Positions 1 to 5,321 of a DNA stretch of 7,618 nucleotides are shown here, in pieces. Both the position numbers and the translations under genes were made by a program. The notes beneath the pieces were generated by a model. It saw only the letters and a program-made list of their open reading frames with translations. It did no database searches and was not told the origin of the DNA. The stretch comes from an uncultured Prevotellaceae bacterium (GTDB lineage Bacteria > Bacteroidota > Bacteroidia > Bacteroidales > Bacteroidaceae): assembly GCA_958404085.1 (NCBI GenBank), contig CATXZX010000073.1, forward strand, positions 1 to 7,618, written 5' to 3'. How positions within the stretch are numbered: the first letter of the stretch is position 1; the number at the start of each line of letters is the position of its first letter.

Positions 1-723
1 AAGGTCATGACACAGAAAGAGAAGCGTACCATTGCCATACACGAAGCCGGCCACGCCACCATATCGTGGTTCCTGGAACACGCCAATCCGCTCATCAAAG
101 TGACTATCGTGCCGCGCGGAAGAGCCTTGGGGGCAGCATGGTACCTACCCGAGGAACGCAACATCACGACCAAGGAACAAATGCTCGACGAACTCTGTGC
201 CACCCTGGGCGGACGGGCTGCCGAGGAACTTTTTACGGGACATATTTCATCCGGAGCGCTCAATGACCTGGAAACCGTGACCAAACGCGCATACGGAATG
301 GTGGCCTACCTCGGCATGAGCGAGAACCTGCCCAACCTCTGCTACTACAACAATCAGGAATACTCCTTTAACAAGCCCTATTCGGAGAAAACGGCTGAGA
401 TGATCGACGCAGATGTGAAGAACATGATAGCCGAACAGTACGAACGGGCCAAGAAACTGCTGACCGAACAGCGCGACGGCCATGCACGTTTGGCCCAGAT
501 TCTGATCGAACGGGAAGTAATTTTTGCCGAAGACGTGGAACATATTTTCGGCAAACGCCCCTGGACCTCACGGACTGAAGAACTGGAAGCCGAAAACGAC
601 CAGTCGCAAACAACCGGAGACGAGGACAGCCAACAACCGGCAGACACCGTACAGACCGAAACGCCTGCCAACGAAGATACCGTACCGGCCATTCAACAAC
701 CAAATACTGAAAAAAGTGAATAA
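1..723 (+). CDS. ftsH: ATP-dependent zinc metalloprotease FtsH, C-terminal part (5' end outside window)
   Basis: FtsH is a hexameric inner-membrane AAA+ protease that unfolds and degrades misfolded membrane proteins and short-lived regulators. Only the peptidase M41 domain is present. The reading frame is open from base 1, so the ATG at base 7 is internal (family consensus there is a K-V-x-T/S-x-x-E-K run) and the transmembrane and ATPase parts lie upstream. Numbering from that Met, the zinc site HEAGH is at residues 12-16 (ligands H12 and H16, catalytic E13). The third ligand is D87 in a G-A-L-N-D-L stretch that follows the conserved LGGRAAEE (68-75). The helical end of the peptidase domain runs to about residue 185. 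It is followed by about 50 acidic, Gln/Thr-rich residues, a low-complexity tail typical of FtsH in this phylum. The stop overlaps the start of cdsA, so the two are probably translated from one mRNA. The identification is secure; only the missing 5' part limits it. Confidence 0.96.
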   Translation, partial: KVMTQKEKRTIAIHEAGHATISWFLEHANPLIKVTIVPRGRALGAAWYLPEERNITTKEQMLDELCATLGGRAAEELFTGHISSGALNDLETVTKRAYGMVAYLGMSENLPNLCYYNNQEYSFNKPYSEKTAEMIDADVKNMIAEQYERAKKLLTEQRDGHARLAQILIEREVIFAEDVEHIFGKRPWTSRTEELEAENDQSQTTGDEDSQQPADTVQTETPANEDTVPAIQQPNTEKSE

Positions 724-1564
724 TTTTGTCCTGCGAACCCTCTCGGGAGTGATTTTCGTCGCCGTCTTTGTCGGGGCTATCCTTTACAGCCAGCTGACGT
801 TCTGCATCTTGTTCTGCATCATCACGATATTGGGTGCAAACGAGTTTTACACACTGGTAAACACCCGTCCCGACGTGCAGACCAACCGGGCTGTGGGCAC
901 CGTAGCGGCCACCTATCTGTTCATTTCCTTTGCAGCATACAACACCGGAGTTACCCCGGCCAGCGTATTCATCCCCTACCTGCTGATGGTCATTTATCTG
1001 CTCATCAGCGAACTTTACCTGTGTGCGGACAACCCCATGAACAACTGGACGTATGCCTTTGCCGGACAACTGTACGTTGCGCTGCCCTTTGCGCTGCTCA
1101 ACATCATCGCCTTCCGCTACGATCCGACGGTCAACTTCTCCGTCTTCGAGCCTGTTTTTCCGCTGGCAATCTTCATTTTCCTGTGGGTCAGCGACTCGGG
1201 CGCCTACTGTGTGGGCAGTCTGTTGAGCAAACGTTTCCCGGCCAAACTGTTCGAACGCATTTCTCCCAAAAAATCGTGGGTCGGAAGCATAGGCGGCTGC
1301 GCTCTGGTGATTGTTGCGGCCGTTTTCATCGGCTACTGCTGTCCTGCCACGCTGTCTACCCTTGAGTGGATAGGATTCGGACTGGTTGTATGCATCTTCG
1401 GCACATGGGGCGACCTGGTTGAAAGCCTGATAAAACGCCAGCTCGGCCTGAAAGACAGCGGCCGGTTCCTACCCGGACACGGCGGCGTACTCGACCGTTT
1501 CGACAGCGCCCTGATAGCCATTCCCGCCGTTGTCATCTATCTGTATGCACTGGAGTCGTTCTGA
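716..1564 (+). CDS. cdsA: Phosphatidate cytidylyltransferase (CDP-diacylglycerol synthase)
   Basis: CdsA converts phosphatidic acid and CTP to CDP-diacylglycerol in the inner membrane, the branch point for phosphatidylethanolamine and the anionic phospholipids. The protein is 282 residues, the usual family length, and is mostly hydrophobic segments (clear ones near 10-25, 27-45, 60-75, 83-103, 115-133, 146-160, 192-210, 217-232 and 264-280). The CDP-alcohol synthase signature lies at 237-263: S237, K240-R241, K246-D247, H255-G256-G257 and D260-R261-F262-D263. SDSGAY (159-164) and SPKKSW (183-188) are the other conserved blocks. I chose the GTG at 716 because it gives the family-like N-terminus M-N-N-F-V-L-R-T-L-S-G. 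The frame stays open back to an ATG at 524, but that would add 64 charged, non-conserved residues lying entirely inside ftsH. The start overlaps the ftsH stop by 8 nt, which suggests translational coupling. No Shine-Dalgarno is visible, only an A-rich run. A terminator follows 30 nt after the stop. Confidence 0.95.
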   Translation: MNNFVLRTLSGVIFVAVFVGAILYSQLTFCILFCIITILGANEFYTLVNTRPDVQTNRAVGTVAATYLFISFAAYNTGVTPASVFIPYLLMVIYLLISELYLCADNPMNNWTYAFAGQLYVALPFALLNIIAFRYDPTVNFSVFEPVFPLAIFIFLWVSDSGAYCVGSLLSKRFPAKLFERISPKKSWVGSIGGCALVIVAAVFIGYCCPATLSTLEWIGFGLVVCIFGTWGDLVESLIKRQLGLKDSGRFLPGHGGVLDRFDSALIAIPAVVIYLYALESF

Positions 1565-1594
1565 CTAAACAGTAACCCATTTCCCGAACTAATG

Positions 1595-1628
1595 AACCGG
1601 TAAGGCCGCGGCCCTACCGGTTTTTTTG
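1595..1628 (+). terminator. Intrinsic terminator after cdsA
   Basis: An 8-bp outer stem (AACCGGTA at 1595-1602 with TACCGGTT at 1615-1622) encloses a GC-rich self-complementary core (GGCCGCGGCC, 1604-1613). A run of seven T (1621-1627) follows, partly shared with the stem. It lies 30 nt past the cdsA stop and points the same way. This is the classic Rho-independent form and ends the ftsH-cdsA transcript. Confidence 0.85.
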
Positions 1629-1675
1629 GTCCTCCGTCCGCCGTTTTTTTCCGAAGGACGGCACCACGCACAAAC

Positions 1676-1728
1676 AGCAGGCTGCTTTTTCGAAATAGCT
1701 CCGAGGTATTTCGAAAAAGCAGCCTGCT
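1676..1728. repeat. Perfect long hairpin between convergent genes
   Basis: The arms at 1676-1697 and 1707-1728 are exact reverse complements over 22 bp, with a 9-nt loop (GCTCCGAGG). Each arm ends in an almost palindromic AGCAGGCTGCT-type block next to a run of five T or A. It lies between the stops of cdsA and the minus-strand flavin reductase, 17 bp from the latter. A bidirectional terminator or RNA 3'-end stabiliser is the simplest role, although no T-run follows the full stem on either strand. Its right two-thirds recurs near the end of the window (see the 38-bp repeat entries). Confidence 0.8.
1691..1728 (+). repeat. Dispersed 38-bp intergenic repeat, copy 1
   Basis: This segment matches 7454-7491 at 33 of 38 positions by direct alignment without gaps. 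Mismatches are at repeat positions 8, 19, 23, 34 and 35. The best-kept core is CTCCGAGGTA, flanked by CGAAATA on the left and A-rich sequence then AGCAG on the right. In this copy the core forms the loop and right arm of the 22-bp hairpin. It lies in non-coding DNA, so shared coding constraint does not explain the match. Confidence 0.8.
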
Positions 1729-1745
1729 AAATTTATTTCCAACCC

Positions 1746-2258
1746 TTATGCGTTGCGATAAACCGCTTCTATTTCCACGACATACATATCGTGCAACCCG
1801 CCACCGGGCTGGTCATTGTACCAGCGGTCCAACAACGATTTATCGACAAAGCCCTCAGGACAGACCGCCGCCTTATACAGTTTACGGCAGTCCAGCACAA
1901 GACGTGCCTGGGCAAAGGTAATGCCACCGTCCGGCAGGACTACGGGCGACAGGCCCGCAGCGACTATTTTGTCCATGTCGCGTCCCGACTTCGAACCACA
2001 TATCTTGTGTACATCGCGGTGCGCATCTCCCAGGAACGAGAGTGTCAGGCGGTCGCTCTTCTCGATAAACTCGTGCGTGTAACGCTCGGGGCGGACAAAG
2101 ACGAATGCCACCGGCTTGCCCCACAGGAAACCGGTACCTCCCCACGAGGCGGTCATCGTATTGCAGTCGTCCGGCGTACCGGCCGTCACCAGCATCCATT
2201 CGCGAGAGATGGCCGTCATCATGTTTTCATCCAGCAGGGTCCAATCTAATTTCTCCAT
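1746..2258 (-). CDS. Flavin reductase-like (flavoredoxin family) FMN-binding protein
   Basis: This 170-residue cytoplasmic protein belongs to the flavin reductase / DIM6-NTAB split-barrel family, whose members bind FMN and move electrons between NAD(P)H, flavin or ferredoxin-like partners. The typical pattern is visible: M-T-A-S-W-G-G (35-41) after a short first strand, the family K-P-V-A-F-V-F-V-R-P-E-R-Y-T block (48-61) on the flavin-contacting side, and the later C-G-x-x-S-G-R-D segment (87-94). The length is normal for single-domain members, and no signal peptide or membrane segment is seen. I start at the ATG at 2258 (M-E-K-L-D-W); the frame continues three codons further to a TTG at 2267, which is less likely. 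The gene is monocistronic, convergent with cdsA and divergent from the methyltransferase, with its own -7 box at 2333-2340. The physiological partner is unknown; redox or oxygen-stress metabolism is only an inference. Confidence 0.88.
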   Translation of the reverse strand: MEKLDWTLLDENMMTAISREWMLVTAGTPDDCNTMTASWGGTGFLWGKPVAFVFVRPERYTHEFIEKSDRLTLSFLGDAHRDVHKICGSKSGRDMDKIVAAGLSPVVLPDGGITFAQARLVLDCRKLYKAAVCPEGFVDKSLLDRWYNDQPGGGLHDMYVVEIEAVYRNA

Positions 2259-2332
2259 TGTATCCAATCGTTTTATAGGTTATCATTCAAGCCGAAAAGT
2301 CCTCAAAAACAAGGCTCCGGCCCGTTCGGATG

Positions 2333-2340
2333 CAAAGATA
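2333..2340 (-). promoter_or_regulatory. Bacteroidota-type -7 box for the flavin reductase gene
   Basis: On the minus strand this reads TATCTTTG, an exact match to the TAnnTTTG box of the Bacteroidota primary sigma factor. The start codon is about 75 nt downstream, leaving a leader of roughly 65-70 nt. A TTTG lies only 11 nt upstream on the same strand, too close for a normal -33 element, so only the -7 box is supported. Confidence 0.65.
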
Positions 2341-2383
2341 CGAAAAACAGGCAAAGAAAAACGGACCATATCCCCATGCCATT

Positions 2384-2407
2384 GCACAAAAAAACGTATC
2401 TTTGTGC
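2384..2407. promoter_or_regulatory. Inverted repeat over the methyltransferase -7 box (possible operator)
   Basis: GCACAAA (2384-2390) and TTTGTGC (2401-2407) are perfect reverse complements with a 10-nt spacer. The right half covers the last four bases of the TATCTTTG box, so a bound regulator would block RNA polymerase. A 7-bp match in A-rich DNA can arise by chance, and no regulator gene is adjacent. Confidence 0.3.
2397..2404 (+). promoter_or_regulatory. Bacteroidota-type -7 box for the methyltransferase-GH20 unit
   Basis: TATCTTTG matches TAnnTTTG exactly. Transcription would begin near 2410, about 28 nt before the ATG at 2439. No good TTTG is found about 20 nt upstream, so the -33 part is weak. 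The box also rules against the earlier in-frame ATG at 2376, which lies upstream of it. The divergent box on the other strand is 57 bp away. Confidence 0.68.
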
Positions 2408-2438
2408 CATAGCCTCAAAATACGAACCTTCAACCGAT

Positions 2439-3218
2439 ATGCAGGAACGTCATAAAGATCGAAAACAATACTTCGATGAACTGGCCGAGACCAGTGAAAA
2501 ATACTATATACCTTACCTGACCCGATTCATGCCGCTTGATGCCTCGACGCGTGTGCTGGAGATAGGCTGCGGCGAGGGCGGCAACCTGAAACCGTTTGCC
2601 CGCCTGGGCTGTCAGGTCATCGGCGTGGACATATCCCCGTCCCGCATCCGCCAGGCGTCGGCCTTCTTTTCCGAAGAAGGACTTCCGGGTATGTTCATCA
2701 ACAAAGACATTTTCAAAGCCGACGAGCTGGTGGGGACATTCGACCTCATCCTGATTCACGACGTCATCGAACACATTCCGTTCAAGAAAGAACTTTTGCA
2801 ACGCGTCCGCCTGTTTCTGAAACCGCACGGGCTGGCCTTCTTCGGTTTTCCCGTCTGGCAGATGCCGTTCGGCGGCCACCAGCAAATCTGTCAGAGCCAT
2901 TTCTGTGCCCACGCACCGTTCATCCACCTTTTGCCCGCACCGCTCTACAAAGCCCTGCTGCGGAAATGCGGCGAGGGCGACGGCAACATCGACGAACTGC
3001 TCAGCATCAAGCAATGCCGCATGACCATCGGGAGATTCCAAAGCCTTGCACAACACGAAAGGCTGCGCATAACCGACCGCCAACTGTGGTTCATCAATCC
3101 GCACTATGAGATCAAGTTCGGACTCAGGCCGCGAAAACTCGTCAACATACTACGCTATACCCCCTACGTACGCAACTTCCTGTCCTCGTCGGCCTGGTAT
3201 ATCGTACAACGTGCATAA
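2439..3218 (+). CDS. Class I SAM-dependent methyltransferase, substrate unknown
   Basis: This 259-residue soluble protein has a Rossmann-fold methyltransferase domain in about the first 150 residues. Motif I is V-L-E-I-G-C-G-E-G-G-N (39-49), which binds SAM. The acidic residue at the end of strand 2 is D64 in I-G-V-D-I-S (61-66), and the strand-4 motif is F-D-L-I-L-I-H-D-V-I-E-H-I (101-113). This resembles the Methyltransf_11/23 group that modifies small molecules, lipids or quinone precursors. The C-terminal 100 residues are rich in basic, aromatic and His residues (for example H147, H154, H158, H163) and match nothing I recognise; they probably form a substrate cap. The start at 2439 follows the -7 box at 2397-2404. 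The stop is 24 nt before the GH20 start with no terminator between, so the two are probably cotranscribed. Protein, lipid or sugar substrates are all possible, and the sequence does not decide. I see no signal peptide. Confidence 0.88.
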   Translation: MQERHKDRKQYFDELAETSEKYYIPYLTRFMPLDASTRVLEIGCGEGGNLKPFARLGCQVIGVDISPSRIRQASAFFSEEGLPGMFINKDIFKADELVGTFDLILIHDVIEHIPFKKELLQRVRLFLKPHGLAFFGFPVWQMPFGGHQQICQSHFCAHAPFIHLLPAPLYKALLRKCGEGDGNIDELLSIKQCRMTIGRFQSLAQHERLRITDRQLWFINPHYEIKFGLRPRKLVNILRYTPYVRNFLSSSAWYIVQRA

Positions 3219-3242
3219 TTTTTCCATTTATCCATAAACATC

Positions 3243-5210
3243 ATGAACAAAAAACAACTTAAGACTCTCGTCCTAACGGCACTATTCGGTTTGTTGCCCG
3301 TATTCGAGGCCATGGCAGCCGTCAACACCAAGCCGTTCACCATCCCCGAACTGCGGACATGGACCGGTGCTGAAGGACAGTTCAGCCTGACAGGCCAAAC
3401 ACGTGTCGTGTACCGCGGCAAACAAGCCGAACTGGCACGCGTAGCCAACGCACTGGCTGCGGACTACAAACTCCTTACCGGCAAAGACCTCACCGTCGCG
3501 CAAGACAAAGCCAAAGACGGCGACATCGAACTGGTACTCAAAAAAGACAAGAAACTGGGCAATGAAGGATACAGTCTCCAGATTGACGACAAAATCACCT
3601 TGTCGGCTCCTACCGAAACGGGGCTGTACTGGGGAACACGCACCCTGTTGCAACTGGCTGAGAGCAATTCCTCGCTGCCTAAGGGCATAGCTACCGATTT
3701 CCCCGACTATGGACTCCGCGGCTTCATGTTAGACTGCGGCCGCAAGTACATTCCCATGGCTTACCTGCGCAGCCTGGTAAAATCCATGGGATATTATAAG
3801 ATGAACACGCTACAGATTCACCTCAACGACAACAGCTTCAAACAATACTTCGACAACGACTGGAGCAAGACTCAGGCCGCTTTCCGCCTGGAGTGCGACA
3901 CGTATCCCGGCCTGACCGCCCGCGATGGTTATTATACGAAGAAAGAATTCATCGAACTGCAAGAACTGGCCGAGGCCAATGGCGTGGAAATCATTCCGGA
4001 GATTGATTTTCCGGCACACTCGCTGGCTTTTACCCAATACAAGCCGGAAATCGGCAGCAAGGACTACGGCATGGACCATTTGGACCTTTTCAATGAAGAA
4101 ACCTACAAATTCATGGATGCCCTGCTCAAAGAATATCTGGGCGGCGACCAACCCGTTTTCCGCGGCAAGCGCATGCACATCGGAACCGACGAATACAGCA
4201 ACCGCGACACGGCTGTCGTTGAAAAATTCCGCTACCTCACAGACCGCTACATCAAATACGTAGAGAGTTTCGGCAAACAGGCTTGCGTCTGGGGCGCCCT
4301 GACACACGCCAAAGGCAAGACTCCTGTCAAATCGGAGAACGTAGTTATGTCGGCCTGGTACAACGGTTACGCCCAGCCCCGCGAAATGCTGAAACAAGGT
4401 TATCAGCTTATCAGCATCCCCGACGGTCTTGTCTACATTGTCCCTGCTGCTGGCTACTACTACGACTACCTGAACATACAGCACCTTTATAAGAACTGGA
4501 CGCCGGCCGTTATCGGCAAAGAAGTGTTCAACGAAAAAGAACCGGGTATACTCGGCGGTATGTTTGCCGTATGGAACGACCACGCAGGCAACGGCATCTC
4601 GGTGAAAGACATTCACCACCGCGTTTATCCGGCCCTGCAGACACTGGCCGTGAAATGCTGGGACGGTAAAAACACCACCGTATCTTTCGAAGACTTCGAC
4701 GCACGCCGCCTCACACTGAGCGAAGGTCCGGGCGTAAACGAATTGGGCCGCATCGGCCGAACCGAGAAGGCGCTCGTGTTCGAGTGTGCATCGCTGACCC
4801 CCAACAGCCGTACGCCGCACACCGAAATCGGTTATAATTACACCGTAGAGTTCGATATGAAGGCCGCAGTCGAACAACCGGGTACCGTACTGTTCCGCTC
4901 GCCGAACGCAACGTTCTGGCTGGCCGACCCGGCAGGCGGCATGTTCGGATTCAGCCGCGACGGCTACCTTTACACGTTCCGCTTCCGCGCTTATCCGGGC
5001 GAGAAAGTTTCCATCAAAATCCAGGGAGACAACAAGACGACCCGCCTTTATGCAAACGGAAAGCTGATAGACGACCTCAACCGTCGTAAGATAAGCTACG
5101 ACAAGAAGAGCGAAATGGCACAGGTACGCACGTTAGTATTCCCGCTGGCCGAAACGGGAGCTTTCAAGAGCAGTATCAGCAACTTCCGCGTATACAACTA
5201 CTGGAAATAA
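3243..5210 (+). CDS. Secreted GH20 family glycosidase (beta-N-acetylhexosaminidase or lacto-N-biosidase-like) with C-terminal lectin-like domain
   Basis: GH20 enzymes release terminal beta-linked GlcNAc/GalNAc, or in some members a HexNAc disaccharide, by substrate-assisted catalysis. This protein has 655 residues. A signal peptide (1-25, cleaved after A-M-A) sends it to the periplasm or surface. A GH20b-type alpha/beta domain spans about 30-150 and the TIM barrel about 157-465. Visible active-site parts are R-G-F-M-L-D-C-G-R (159-167), E-I-D-F-P-A-H-S (253-260), the catalytic D316-E317 in H-I-G-T-D-E-Y-S (312-319), W372-Y373 and W-N-D (444-446). Two features differ from common hexosaminidases: the motif is HxGTDE rather than HxGGDE, and WND replaces WxE at the sugar-binding Trp-Glu. 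This could mean a different -1/-2 subsite, as in lacto-N-biosidases. Residues about 505-655 look like a concanavalin/LamG-type beta-sandwich (alternating strands ending F-R-V-Y-N-Y), probably glycan binding. The gene follows the methyltransferase by 24 nt. Family assignment is secure; exact substrate is not. Confidence 0.92.
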   Translation: MNKKQLKTLVLTALFGLLPVFEAMAAVNTKPFTIPELRTWTGAEGQFSLTGQTRVVYRGKQAELARVANALAADYKLLTGKDLTVAQDKAKDGDIELVLKKDKKLGNEGYSLQIDDKITLSAPTETGLYWGTRTLLQLAESNSSLPKGIATDFPDYGLRGFMLDCGRKYIPMAYLRSLVKSMGYYKMNTLQIHLNDNSFKQYFDNDWSKTQAAFRLECDTYPGLTARDGYYTKKEFIELQELAEANGVEIIPEIDFPAHSLAFTQYKPEIGSKDYGMDHLDLFNEETYKFMDALLKEYLGGDQPVFRGKRMHIGTDEYSNRDTAVVEKFRYLTDRYIKYVESFGKQACVWGALTHAKGKTPVKSENVVMSAWYNGYAQPREMLKQGYQLISIPDGLVYIVPAAGYYYDYLNIQHLYKNWTPAVIGKEVFNEKEPGILGGMFAVWNDHAGNGISVKDIHHRVYPALQTLAVKCWDGKNTTVSFEDFDARRLTLSEGPGVNELGRIGRTEKALVFECASLTPNSRTPHTEIGYNYTVEFDMKAAVEQPGTVLFRSPNATFWLADPAGGMFGFSRDGYLYTFRFRAYPGEKVSIKIQGDNKTTRLYANGKLIDDLNRRKISYDKKSEMAQVRTLVFPLAETGAFKSSISNFRVYNYWK

Positions 5211-5222
5211 GTCCACCTTATA

Positions 5223-5271
5223 AAAAAGACCGAAAGCCTCCCGGTTCATATCCCTGGCTTTCGATCTTTTT
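5223..5271 (+). terminator. Terminator after the GH20 gene
   Basis: The arms at 5223-5238 (AAAAAGACCGAAAGCC) and 5256-5271 (GGCTTTCGATCTTTTT) pair over 16 positions with one C-A mismatch and a 17-nt loop. The outer A-T pairs place a T-run at the 3' end and an A-run at the 5' end, so it could act in both directions. It starts 12 nt after the stop. The rest of the gap to the next gene (5272-5321) is A/T-rich and shows no TAnnTTTG box, so the start of the esterase transcript is not resolved. Confidence 0.75.
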
Positions 5272-5321
5272 CTTTATCCGTATTTCTCAGAAAACAAATT
5301 GTTATTTTATATTTAACTACT

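Noticed and set aside
524..715. Longer N-terminus for CdsA starting at the ATG at 524
   Set aside because: The extra 64 residues are Pro/Lys/Arg-rich, lie inside ftsH in another frame and would precede the usual CdsA N-terminus.
1634..1661. CCGTCC/GGACGG hairpin with a 16-nt loop
   Set aside because: Only six base pairs, a long loop and no T-run after it; the terminator just upstream already explains transcript ending.
2376..2438. Earlier methyltransferase start at 2376
   Set aside because: It would place the start codon upstream of the -7 box at 2397-2404, and the 21 extra residues do not look like a family N-terminus or a signal peptide.
2430..3104. Minus-strand open frame opposite the methyltransferase
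   Set aside because: It overlaps nearly the whole methyltransferase, whose SAM-binding motifs are clear. The antisense product shows no motif.
3810..4877. Minus-strand open frame of 355 codons opposite the GH20 gene
   Set aside because: Same cause: long antisense frame over strongly conserved GH20 motifs, with low-complexity Val/Phe composition and no family match.
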